Source: UBA2030 sp049969475
Lineage (GTDB): Bacteria; Bacteroidota; Bacteroidia; Bacteroidales; TTA-H9
NCBI GenBank assembly: GCA_049969475.1
Contig: JBMFOU010000010.1
Span: 1-64,000, forward strand
Direction of reading: 5' to 3'
DNA: 64,000 nucleotides
The number at the start of each line of letters is the position of its first letter. Positions within the stretch are counted from its first letter, which is position 1. Positions 54,193 through 62,129 of this stretch are shown piece by piece. The position numbers and the translations under genes were made by a program. The notes beneath the pieces are model-generated. The model saw only the letters and a list, made by a program, of their open reading frames with translations, was not told the DNA's origin and made no database searches.

Positions 54193-54200
54193 CAAATATA
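54193..54200 (-). promoter_or_regulatory. -7 box of the Rrf2/DUF438 operon
   Basis: TATATTTG on the minus strand fits TAnnTTTG. The imperfect palindrome GGTATTGAATTACC lies directly downstream, at the predicted transcript start, and could be the Rrf2 site. Confidence 0.5.
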
Positions 54201-54213
54201 CAAACTAAAAATT

Positions 54214-54237
54214 GAAAGAGATTGTTCAAACTCTTTC
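54214..54237 (-). terminator. Hairpin between the two Rrf2 genes
   Basis: GAAAGAG and CTCTTTC form a perfect 7-bp stem with a 10-nt loop, followed on the minus strand by AATTTTT. It likely ends the transcript of the upstream Rrf2 gene and separates it from the operon. Confidence 0.6.
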
Positions 54238-54269
54238 ATTTTTCAAAAAAATTTTTTCACAAAGGAGTA

Positions 54270-54668
54270 TTACAACAGGTCGCTCAGTTTTTTCCCAGAG
54301 AAATGATTGATTACCAATCTTGTAGCCTCTTCAATTACTCCCTCCATGAGGCATTGCCCCATAGCACATACCTTATGATCGAGAGGGCAACCGGATAATT
54401 CAATAGTTCCTTCTATGCTTTCGTAGATGCTGAGTAAAGTAATATCTTCTGGGGGCCTGTTGAGGACAAAGCCACCTGCAGGTCCGCGTGTAGATTTAAC
54501 GAAACCGTCTTTTACCAGGCGCTGCATCACTTTGGCCAAATGGTTACGCGAAGCGCCCATTTGCTGGGCAATAACATTGACATTCACAGATTTACCACTT
54601 CTGGCAATTAGAACCATTGCATGTATGGCCAACGAAGCGGCCTCGGAAATTGTAACAATTTTAGCCAT
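54270..54668 (-). CDS. Second Rrf2 family regulator
   Basis: A protein of 132 residues. The winged helix SEAASLAIHAMVLIARSGKS, then AQQMGASRNHLAKVMQRLVK and GPAGGFVLNRPPEDITLLSI matches Rrf2. Three Cys lie in the loop SGCPLDHKVCAMGQC, the same spacing class as NsrR/IscR-type cluster binding. It is close in layout to the regulator of the neighbouring operon but lies on its own short transcript. A perfect palindrome TCAAATTTGA sits 37 bp upstream of its start and may be its own operator. Confidence 0.91.
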   Translation of the reverse strand: MAKIVTISEAASLAIHAMVLIARSGKSVNVNVIAQQMGASRNHLAKVMQRLVKDGFVKSTRGPAGGFVLNRPPEDITLLSIYESIEGTIELSGCPLDHKVCAMGQCLMEGVIEEATRLVINHFSGKKLSDLL

Positions 54669-54704
54669 AAGAAGAGACGGTAAGTTCTAAAGTGCAAAGT
54701 TCCC

Positions 54705-54714
54705 TCAAATTTGA
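54705..54714 (-). promoter_or_regulatory. Palindrome upstream of the second Rrf2 gene
   Basis: TCAAATTTGA is a perfect 10-bp palindrome in the promoter region; a near-consensus -7 box (GAACTTTG) follows on the minus strand. It is short and could be chance. Confidence 0.35.
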
Positions 54715-54833
54715 CATTCAGGCAAATAAATACCTTTATTTGGATAGAATTTTAAAAACAAACTTATTGCTTAATACACAGAGTCTTACATCCAAACTAA
54801 AATTCCCTGAGATGAGAGCAGGCAAAAAATGAT

Positions 54834-54841
54834 TAAGTTTG
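54834..54841 (+). promoter_or_regulatory. -7 box deciding the TPR protein start
   Basis: TAAGTTTG fits TAnnTTTG and lies 21 bp before the ATG at 54862, overlapping the first codons of the longer frame from 54829. The shorter start is therefore favoured. Confidence 0.55.
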
Positions 54842-54861
54842 CATCCAGTTTTTTAGGATTT

Positions 54862-56304
54862 ATGAACGAAGATTTCAACGAAAACGAATTTTCCATTTTC
54901 GATCTTCTCGACCGCTTTGAGCAAATGCTTAAAGACAATACTTCCATGTATTTTGAAAGTGAAGATTTTGAGGAGATTATCAATTTTTATCTGGACACAG
55001 GCAATCTAAAACTAGCCAAGAGGGCGATTGAAGAAGCCATACATCAATATCCGTCGGATTACATTTTTTCTTTAAAACAGGCCCAATACCTGGCGGCCAA
55101 CAATCACGAGCAGGCTGCATTGGAAATTTTATCGCATATCGAAAAATTGGAGCCTCACGACGCAGAAATTTATTTTACCCGGGGTACCATTTTCAGCAAA
55201 AGGGAAAAGCACCTGGAAGCCATTAATGAATTTAATCGTGCATTGGAGTATTCTGAAGACCCGATTGATATTTATCTGACTATTGCATATGAATACCAAA
55301 AACTTACCGATTACGATAGCGCGATAAAAGTTTTACTAAAAGCCCTGAAAATGGAACCCAATGATGAGGACCTCATCAACGAACTGGCATTTTGTTATGA
55401 AATAACCGATAGATTAGAGGAAGGAGCAGAAACTCTGCAAAGGTTTGTGGATGAACATCCCTATTCGGCTCAAGGGTGGTTTAATCTCGGGCTCATTTTC
55501 AACAAGCTGGGGCTATACGAGAAAAGCGTAGAAGCTTTCGACTTTGCGCTGGCCATAGACCCCTCGAATACTTCTGCCTACTTCAACAAGGCTAATGCAT
55601 TTGCTAATGCAGAAATGTATGAACAGGCCATCGTAGTATATAAGGAAGTGCTTGAGATGGACGAGCCCGATGCCCTCACTTACTCCTACATCGGGGAATG
55701 CTACATGAAACTTGACAATACAGACAAAGCCATCGAATATTATACGCAAGCCCTTAAGCTTGACGACCAGCTGGCAGAAGCCTGGCATGGCCTCGCTATC
55801 AGCTACGAAACAATAGGAAAGCACAAGACTGCCCTCATCAACATAAACAAGGCGCTAAAAATAGACCCCTATAACCCGAGCTTCTATCATCTGCGTGGCC
55901 TTATTTATTTAAGCCTTCAAGAGTTTTCCAAGTCGTTTGCTGACCTAAAAAAGGCAGTGGACCGCATCGATATACCCAAGGAGTTGTGGGTGGAGCTCTC
56001 ACGGGTTGCCATTGTGGGAGACCTGCAGGACGAAGTGGCTGCATTTCTCCTGTCGCTCGAAGGAACTGAAAAATGGGAGGACTTCATCCATCTGGCCATG
56101 GCCAACATTTATCTGTCCGCAGGACGGCAGAAAGAAGGACTGATGCGGTTGCAGAAAGGAGTAAAAGCATTGGAGGGAAATGCTAAAAGCCTTTTTGATT
56201 TTTTCCCCGAAATGAAATTTTTCAATGAAGTGATTGAGTTTATTGCCTTGTACCCAAACAATAACAATCCATTGCTCCCCGATGGGGGCAACCCTTCTAA
56301 ATAA
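54862..56304 (+). CDS. TPR-repeat protein
   Basis: A protein of 480 residues made almost entirely of tetratricopeptide repeats, about eleven of 34 residues each, for example AQGWFNLGLIFNKLGLYEKS and LAEAWHGLAISYETIGKHKT. It is acidic at the N-terminus (MNEDFNENEFSIFDLLDRFE). There is no signal peptide, so it is cytoplasmic and probably a protein-binding scaffold. This kind of TPR protein is common in the phylum and its partners are unknown. The DedA-like gene follows 22 bp downstream. Confidence 0.88.
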   Translation: MNEDFNENEFSIFDLLDRFEQMLKDNTSMYFESEDFEEIINFYLDTGNLKLAKRAIEEAIHQYPSDYIFSLKQAQYLAANNHEQAALEILSHIEKLEPHDAEIYFTRGTIFSKREKHLEAINEFNRALEYSEDPIDIYLTIAYEYQKLTDYDSAIKVLLKALKMEPNDEDLINELAFCYEITDRLEEGAETLQRFVDEHPYSAQGWFNLGLIFNKLGLYEKSVEAFDFALAIDPSNTSAYFNKANAFANAEMYEQAIVVYKEVLEMDEPDALTYSYIGECYMKLDNTDKAIEYYTQALKLDDQLAEAWHGLAISYETIGKHKTALININKALKIDPYNPSFYHLRGLIYLSLQEFSKSFADLKKAVDRIDIPKELWVELSRVAIVGDLQDEVAAFLLSLEGTEKWEDFIHLAMANIYLSAGRQKEGLMRLQKGVKALEGNAKSLFDFFPEMKFFNEVIEFIALYPNNNNPLLPDGGNPSK

Positions 56305-56326
56305 TTCATATATCATTAATAGCATC

Positions 56327-56941
56327 ATGGGAATATTCAGAAAGCTCTACGACTGGGTATTGCACTGGGCGGAGACTCCTTATGGAGCACCTGCGCTTTT
56401 TATTTTGGCTTTTGCTGAAGCCTCGTTTTTCCCTATCCCACCCGACCCCTTACTCATAGCCCTTGTCTTAGGCTCACAGGCTAAAGCATTCAGGTTTGCC
56501 TTCATTTGCACACTTGCCTCCACTCTGGGAGGAATGGCTGGGTATGCGATAGGACATTTCCTGTGGTGGACGCCAGATAATCAGTTTACAAGCTTTGCCA
56601 ACTTCTTCTTTGTAAATATCCCGGGATTTACCCACGAACTTTTTGACAAAGTATCTGCCATATACAATGAATGGGATTTTGTAGCCATTTTTACTGCAGG
56701 ATTTACACCTATTCCCTATAAAGTGTTCACCATCAGTGCCGGAGCTTTTAATATCAACTTTCTGATGATGATTCTGGCCTCGGTGCTGAGCAGGGGTGCA
56801 AGATTCTTCCTTGTGGCCTGGCTAATTTGGAAATATGGGCCCCAAATCAAAACGTTTATTGACAAATATTTTAATTGGTTAGCCTGGGGTTTTACCGTGC
56901 TGCTGATTGGAGGATTTGTAGTTCTCAAATACGCAGTATAA
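56327..56941 (+). CDS. DedA/YqaA-like SNARE-associated membrane protein
   Basis: A protein of 204 residues with about five hydrophobic segments. The stretch APALFILAFAEASFFPIPPD followed by STLGGMAGYAIGHFLWW, and later FTAGFTPIPYKVFTISAGAF, is the VTT/SNARE-associated domain of the YqaA branch. Related DedA proteins flip or move phospholipids. The exact role here is unknown. Start at MGIFRKLYDW; the earlier frame overlaps the TPR gene. aroE begins 4 bp after its stop. Confidence 0.87.
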   Translation: MGIFRKLYDWVLHWAETPYGAPALFILAFAEASFFPIPPDPLLIALVLGSQAKAFRFAFICTLASTLGGMAGYAIGHFLWWTPDNQFTSFANFFFVNIPGFTHELFDKVSAIYNEWDFVAIFTAGFTPIPYKVFTISAGAFNINFLMMILASVLSRGARFFLVAWLIWKYGPQIKTFIDKYFNWLAWGFTVLLIGGFVVLKYAV

Positions 56942-56945
56942 CTGT

Positions 56946-57710
56946 ATGACACTGTTTGGGCTCATCGGTTATCCGCTTGGTCATTCTCACTCGCCGGCTT
57001 ATTTTGCCCAAAAGTTTAAGGCTGAAAAAATTATTGACCATGAGTATCGTCTCTTTCCGCTGAGAGGGATTGAAGAATTACCCGCTTTATTGAGTGCCCA
57101 CCCTGATTTAAGGGGGTTCAATGTAACCATCCCATACAAGAAAACCATCCTCCCCTTCTTGGACTGGTTGACACCAGAAGCAAGGAGCATTGGCGCCGTA
57201 AACACAGTTGCAGTCGTTAGGAATGGAGAGAAAATTCAACTCCTGGGGCACAACACCGACGCTACAGCTTTCGCGGTTACGCTCAAGCGTTTGTTGGGAG
57301 AGAATCGTCCTCACGCACTTGTATTGGGAACCGGAGGGGCCGCTCATGCGGTTATCTTTGCCTTACGTCAACTAAATCTGGAATTCATGGTGGTGAGCAG
57401 AGTAAAAAAAGACAGCCAAACCCTCACTTACGATGAATTAACTCCGGATATCCTTTCGAATCACTTCCTTATTATTCAGTGCACGCCTCTGGGAATGTCT
57501 CCACTGGAAGATGCCTGCCCTGCCTTGCCTTACGAGGCCATCACACCTAATCACATTTTGTATGACCTCATTTATAATCCTGAAGAGACCTTATTTCTTA
57601 AGAAAGGCAAAAAGAAAAAGGCTACCCTTGTAAATGGACTGGAGATGCTTCATTTGCAGGCTGAAATGAGTTGGGAATTTTGGCGTAATCCTTCCTTCAG
57701 ATTACCCTAA
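56946..57710 (+). CDS. aroE: Shikimate dehydrogenase
   Basis: A protein of 254 residues. Substrate binding is seen in GLIGYPLGHSHSPAYFAQKF, the catalytic Lys in GFNVTIPYKKTILPFLD, then GAVNTVAVVRNGEKIQLLGH with NTDA, the NADP loop VLGTGGAAHAVIFALRQL, and the C-terminal NGLEMLHLQAEMSWEFW. It reduces 3-dehydroshikimate with NADPH in the aromatic amino acid pathway. It follows the DedA-like gene by 4 bp and its end overlaps the opposing M23 peptidase gene by 14 bp. Confidence 0.95.
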   Translation: MTLFGLIGYPLGHSHSPAYFAQKFKAEKIIDHEYRLFPLRGIEELPALLSAHPDLRGFNVTIPYKKTILPFLDWLTPEARSIGAVNTVAVVRNGEKIQLLGHNTDATAFAVTLKRLLGENRPHALVLGTGGAAHAVIFALRQLNLEFMVVSRVKKDSQTLTYDELTPDILSNHFLIIQCTPLGMSPLEDACPALPYEAITPNHILYDLIYNPEETLFLKKGKKKKATLVNGLEMLHLQAEMSWEFWRNPSFRLP

Positions 57711-58578
57711 TTAACTGTCCTACTCTGAGTTTTTTCTGGGGGTGCATATTGTTGAGCCTTGCCAGCGCACCAATGGTTGTACCATATTTTCGGGCGATCT
57801 TGGCCAGGGTGTCGCCTTTACGAACTGTATAATAACTTTCTGTGGCTCCCACCAGCGATTCGGTCGGTGCTGATTTGGCGGTCATTCGGGTACGGGTTTT
57901 CAGAAACTCGCGGGTCATATAAACGCAGCTCTGCTTGAGGGAACCTGTTTCGAAGCAAATAAGTTTTTCAGGATCGACAGCCTGGTCGTAATAGCGCATC
58001 TCGAAATGGAGATGAGGTCCCCGGGAACGGCCCGTACTGCCACCCAATCCTATTACATCCCCGGCTTTCACTTTGTCGCCTGCCTGAACCAATATTTGGG
58101 ATAAATGAGCATAATAGGTTTCGAAACCATTGTAATGCCTAATCACCACCAATTTGCCAAAACCTCTTCGCCCACTCAGAGCAATTCTTACCACCCCATC
58201 GAAGGCCGCCTTAACAGGATCTCCTTTACTAAGCTTGATATCAACACCTTTATGGAAGCGCCTTCCCCGAGGGCCAAACCCATTAAGTACCTTACCATCA
58301 ACAGGAAGTGCAAAACCATGAAGGGAGTCTACAAGATACAACCATATAGAATCAGGGATTTCAGTCACATTACGATAAGCAAAAATTTGACGAGTTTCCC
58401 AATTTTGCATTATCATTTCATCAATTTCGTCACTATCAGTGTCATCGTCCGTGTTAAGCCTGGAACCGGCCGCGTTCAAATGAACAGAGTCGGAAGTAGC
58501 CTGTGAATATACAAGAGCCGGCAAAGCAATAACCGAAATGATTACGAAAAGTCTGATTAGTGAGATATTAAAGCGCAT
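57697..58578 (-). CDS. M23 metallopeptidase with C-terminal LysM domain
   Basis: A protein of 293 residues. The signal peptide MRFNISLIRLFVIISVIALP ends near VYSQ. The LytM/M23 domain shows GFGPRGRRFHKGVDIKLSKG (zinc H-x3-D) and SRGPHLHFEMRYYD (H-x-H). The C-terminal 45 residues are a LysM domain (YTVRKGDTLAKIARKYGTTI). It cuts or remodels peptidoglycan peptide bonds in the periplasm. I chose the ATG at 58578 since the signal peptide follows it directly. It lies downstream of the ion channel gene on the same strand, after about 80 bp. Confidence 0.93.
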   Translation of the reverse strand: MRFNISLIRLFVIISVIALPALVYSQATSDSVHLNAAGSRLNTDDDTDSDEIDEMIMQNWETRQIFAYRNVTEIPDSIWLYLVDSLHGFALPVDGKVLNGFGPRGRRFHKGVDIKLSKGDPVKAAFDGVVRIALSGRRGFGKLVVIRHYNGFETYYAHLSQILVQAGDKVKAGDVIGLGGSTGRSRGPHLHFEMRYYDQAVDPEKLICFETGSLKQSCVYMTREFLKTRTRMTAKSAPTESLVGATESYYTVRKGDTLAKIARKYGTTIGALARLNNMHPQKKLRVGQLIRVI

Positions 58579-58656
58579 AATTTGACTAGAGTTGGGAGTA
58601 CATATTGGTAAGATGTTTTTCAGGCGCAATTTAATAATTTTTTTAAAATAAAAGGG

Positions 58657-59442
58657 TCAACCGATGCTTTTCCCGCAATGTTTGCAATAAATCGCATCGT
58701 TTTCGTTGCGCGTTTGGCAGTGAGGGCAGCGGCGGGTTTTGCGAATAGCACGGGTAACTTCGACAGATACCAGTCCAGTGGGAACAGCGATTAATGCATA
58801 TCCCAGCAACATCATTAGGGTGGCCAGAAATTTACCAGCAATTGTCGAAGGCACGATATCGCCATAGCCCACCGTGGTAAGCGTTACAACCGTCCAGTAA
58901 ATACTTTGAGGTATACTCGTAAATCCGCTCTCAGACCCTTCGATGAGATACATTAAGGTTCCCAAAATAATAATGGCAACAACTACCACAGAAATAAATA
59001 CCATGATCTTATAACGAGTCGCGACCACGGCCCGATAAATTTTACGAGCTTCTGCCATAAACCGGGTAAGCTTTAAAATATTGAAAATCCTTAGAATTCG
59101 TATTATACGGATAACTAACAGAAAATGACCTTCAGGATAAACAAGTGAGAAATAGGAAGGTAGAACAGACATTAGATCGATAATACCCCAAAAACTGAAG
59201 ATGTAATTGCGCCTATGAGGTATTGACCATACACGTAACAGATATTCCAAGGTAAACAGGCCGGTAAAGATCCATTCAACAAAGCGCAGCCAGGCCCCTG
59301 CTCCAGGAATGCTCATGAGCATTGCCGTGATGACACTGAGCAAAATAAGCCATATAAGTACAATATCAAACCACCTACCAACCGGCGTTTGAGTTCCAAA
59401 GATGATTACAAAGATGATCCTGCGCAGACGTTTGAAATCCAT
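58657..59442 (-). CDS. Voltage-gated-type K+ channel with C-terminal zinc ribbon
   Basis: A protein of 261 residues with six membrane segments: S1 near VLIWLILLSVITAMLM, an S4-like helix with regular Arg (VIRIIRILRIFNILKLTRFM), a pore loop with selectivity filter TLTTVGYGDIVPS, and S6 LATLMMLLGYALIAVPTG. After S6 comes a short cytoplasmic tail with a zinc ribbon, CPHCQTRNENDAIYCKHCGK. The TVGYGD filter indicates K+ selectivity. The zinc ribbon may be a ligand or partner module. It begins 5 bp after an NlpC/P60 gene. Confidence 0.9.
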   Translation of the reverse strand: MDFKRLRRIIFVIIFGTQTPVGRWFDIVLIWLILLSVITAMLMSIPGAGAWLRFVEWIFTGLFTLEYLLRVWSIPHRRNYIFSFWGIIDLMSVLPSYFSLVYPEGHFLLVIRIIRILRIFNILKLTRFMAEARKIYRAVVATRYKIMVFISVVVVAIIILGTLMYLIEGSESGFTSIPQSIYWTVVTLTTVGYGDIVPSTIAGKFLATLMMLLGYALIAVPTGLVSVEVTRAIRKTRRCPHCQTRNENDAIYCKHCGKSIG

Positions 59443-59447
59443 GGGAT

Positions 59448-60215
59448 TTAAATTATCCTTTTAATCATTTTCAGCTTATGAGTGTAACGACGGATATCGT
59501 TATTAAAAATTCCCTGATGATCGCAGGCATCGATTCGCACTTTACCCGAGGCGTGAATAATGTGTCCTTCGCCGTTAAGAATACCAACATGCACAATACT
59601 TCCTTCAGGATTTTCAAAAAACGCAAGATCCCCTTCACGGGCTTCACTGGCAAAAGGAATATCCACGCCCAGTTCTGCTTGCTGCCAGGCATCGCGGGGC
59701 AGTATGATCCCCGCTGCCCGATAAACCAATTGCACAAAACCTGAACAGTCAACGCCCAGGGGGGTTCTTCCTCCCCACAAATAGGAAACATTGAGCCATT
59801 GGAGGCCACCTCGCATAATTTCGTCAGGTTTAGGTTCCTCGGATAAGGGTTTTATGTCGCCCCTAAAATGATACGTACGCCCTCCTAAAATCAATCGCCC
59901 AGGCTCTATCATATCAACAAGAGCTCCGAACGTAATCCATTGCCGGTTCCCTGTAGCATCCTCAGAAATCAAATTGAACAAATCCTTACTTACTGCGGGC
60001 TTACCTCTACTTTCTGATTCATCACACGGCTCGAGCTGATTCATGTCCACCCAACCTGTATAATCATCAAGAAGACTTTTTACCAACATCCAGCCTTTAA
60101 ACTTATCCAAAACCTCCACTCTCTCGCCAAATAGCAATTGGCTAACCAATTCACTCCTATGGTTGGGCTCAGCCCTGAGAGCGGCAGCTGTTAACAGACA
60201 AATATATCCTGACAT
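59448..60215 (-). CDS. SH3-NlpC/P60 cysteine peptidase (C40)
   Basis: A protein of 255 residues. One to two SH3-like domains (LRAEPNHRSELVSQLLFGER, then WMLVKSLLDDYTGWVDMNQL) precede the NlpC/P60 domain. The catalytic Cys is in GVDCSGFVQLVYRAAG, the His in GSIVHVGILNG, and the third polar residue in HIIHASGKV. The enzyme cleaves gamma-D-glutamyl bonds of cell wall peptides. There is no clear signal peptide, as in cytoplasmic murein-recycling endopeptidases. It precedes the ion channel by 5 bp, so the two are one unit. Confidence 0.91.
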   Translation of the reverse strand: MSGYICLLTAAALRAEPNHRSELVSQLLFGERVEVLDKFKGWMLVKSLLDDYTGWVDMNQLEPCDESESRGKPAVSKDLFNLISEDATGNRQWITFGALVDMIEPGRLILGGRTYHFRGDIKPLSEEPKPDEIMRGGLQWLNVSYLWGGRTPLGVDCSGFVQLVYRAAGIILPRDAWQQAELGVDIPFASEAREGDLAFFENPEGSIVHVGILNGEGHIIHASGKVRIDACDHQGIFNNDIRRYTHKLKMIKRII

Positions 60216-60253
60216 ACCTGTAACTTTTAAATAATGATAGATTCAATTTAAGC

Positions 60254-61894
60254 TCAATTTTTTACTACTTTTTGAAAATATACTTGCCTTGAGGTTTCTA
60301 TTTTCACCCAGTAAATACCTTGTGGAAGCGAAGCGATATCGACAGCCTGGTCGGGTAAGACGTTCTCCTTAACAATCATGAGTTTACCAGTCATATCATA
60401 TAATGTGACTGTAAAAGTTTTGATGTTGGACGAGGTGGGCAAATCACTGAAATAAAAGAATTGAGACGTAGGATTAGGGCTTATCTGGAGAGAGTTCTTA
60501 GTTAACAGATTTTCACCGAGGGATAAAGGAGTACCTTCAAGCGTAGTGGTTCCGGTGTTCAATGGATCGAGGTAGGGGCTTAACTGCAAGGTATCGGCTG
60601 TACCGTTGCTGCTCCAGTGGTAAGAGAACTTACCAAAATAATCGGGCTGATTAAGGCTGGCTGAGTCGCAGGAAGCCTGGCCTCCGGTAAGAGTACCTAC
60701 CAGAAGCCCTTCAGAATTGAAAAGGGGTGAACCTGAAGATCCCCCCTCGGTAACACCATGTCCGTTGGATGTAGCCGACCAAACCACTTTCCAATGGGTT
60801 CCAGGGGTGGATTCCCAACTGGAAGAGACTGGTGGGGAGGTAAACGTGGAAATTTTCTTCAAATCACCCTGTGGATGGTGAATACAGACGCCACTCTGCG
60901 CAGGTTCATCCTTTCTGGACCAGCCTGCAAAATAGGCTCTGGCTCCGGATGGAATACCATTTATTAGTGTAAGTAAGTAAAAATCGCTCCCAAGTTTGCC
61001 GTCAGGACTGTCGGAGGCCGCCTTTTTGCGTCCGCCAATGGTCATTTTCTTTTCAGGTTCAAGGATGGGATTAGGGCATCCTTCTGATTCGTAATTGAAA
61101 AAAAACTGCCACTGAGCCACATTTTCGGGGGTTGCCCCTTTTCCACAATGATTGGCAGTCAAAATATAAGGAGTCTTATCTCGGGCCGTGTTATTGATCA
61201 AAACCCCCGTGCACCAATAAACCGACTGCTGATTTCTGATCAAAATCCTGACCACAGCATCGCGCTGGTCTTTCCATGCATCACCTTCAGGACAGTTTAC
61301 ATTTACTTCACAAGCTCCTGAGCCGCCTATAAGGGTGTTTTCAGGATACAAAACCACACCAATACCAGACAAGAGAAGCTCGAGATCATTTTCTAAACTC
61401 GAAGGAAGATTCCAAATAAGCTCAATGCTTTCGCCTTGCACCATGGGTAAACTTACCGTTTCATGAGATAACAACTCCCATTCGAGTTTCCTGGCTTCGT
61501 CGCTTTCTTTTCCGCTTGAATAATAAAGCTCCGCTTCCTTGGGTATACTCAGTTTCCTGAAATAAAGAATCAAGCCTTGAGCACCGCTCACCTGAATCTT
61601 AACCCCTCCCGTTAGAGTCTTACCCTGGATATCTTTCAATGCAACCTGCTTCAGATCAATCAGTGTATCATAAACTTTGCCTACGGGTGATACCCATGGG
61701 TAAATAGAACTGTTATCCTTATTGGAATTAAAAAAAATTGAAGGCAACTTTACCTGTACTACAGTGGCCTGATGGTTTGAATACTTTGCCACTGCTGATA
61801 CCTGTTTATTTTGAGCGGATAGTTTTGTGCCTATCAGAAAGAAAATGCCCCAAAAAAGCATCGAAATCGTATAGCTTATACTATTGTTTTTCAT
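60254..61894 (-). CDS. Secreted trypsin-like endopeptidase with T9SS sorting tail
   Basis: A protein of 546 residues. The signal peptide region is ISYTISMLFWGIFFLIGTKL. A beta-rich prodomain leads to a lysyl-endopeptidase-like serine protease (CEVNVNCPEGDAWKDQRDAV): catalytic His in ILTANHCGKGA, a probable Asp in LGSDFYLLTL and Ser in TEGGSSGSPLFNSEG. The last 80 residues (LQISPNPTSQFFYF, then LYDMTGKLMI and LPQGIYWVKIET) are the type A sorting domain of type IX secretion, removed on export to the surface. It presumably degrades extracellular protein. Specificity for Lys is not established. Confidence 0.9.
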   Translation of the reverse strand: MKNNSISYTISMLFWGIFFLIGTKLSAQNKQVSAVAKYSNHQATVVQVKLPSIFFNSNKDNSSIYPWVSPVGKVYDTLIDLKQVALKDIQGKTLTGGVKIQVSGAQGLILYFRKLSIPKEAELYYSSGKESDEARKLEWELLSHETVSLPMVQGESIELIWNLPSSLENDLELLLSGIGVVLYPENTLIGGSGACEVNVNCPEGDAWKDQRDAVVRILIRNQQSVYWCTGVLINNTARDKTPYILTANHCGKGATPENVAQWQFFFNYESEGCPNPILEPEKKMTIGGRKKAASDSPDGKLGSDFYLLTLINGIPSGARAYFAGWSRKDEPAQSGVCIHHPQGDLKKISTFTSPPVSSSWESTPGTHWKVVWSATSNGHGVTEGGSSGSPLFNSEGLLVGTLTGGQASCDSASLNQPDYFGKFSYHWSSNGTADTLQLSPYLDPLNTGTTTLEGTPLSLGENLLTKNSLQISPNPTSQFFYFSDLPTSSNIKTFTVTLYDMTGKLMIVKENVLPDQAVDIASLPQGIYWVKIETSRQVYFQKVVKN

Positions 61895-62105
61895 TCTCTC
61901 AAATTGATAATTTTTCCTACAAACCTAAATATTTTTAGGGAATATAATACTAAACCTAATTAACGACTTTCCCAGATTGAACCTCCCAAAAACCAAAATG
62001 AAAAAGACTACCAAAAAGCATTTCCATAGCAACTTATATAAGATATTGAATTTGAATAAATAAAAATTTTATTATCGAATAATTTCATCTGGCATGATTA
62101 TTTAG

Positions 62106-62113
62106 TAAATTTG
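62106..62113 (+). promoter_or_regulatory. -7 box of the LruC lipoprotein gene
   Basis: TAAATTTG fits TAnnTTTG exactly and gives a leader of about 11 nt before the ATG at 62130. Confidence 0.65.
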
Positions 62114-62129
62114 AGAAAAATCTATCACT

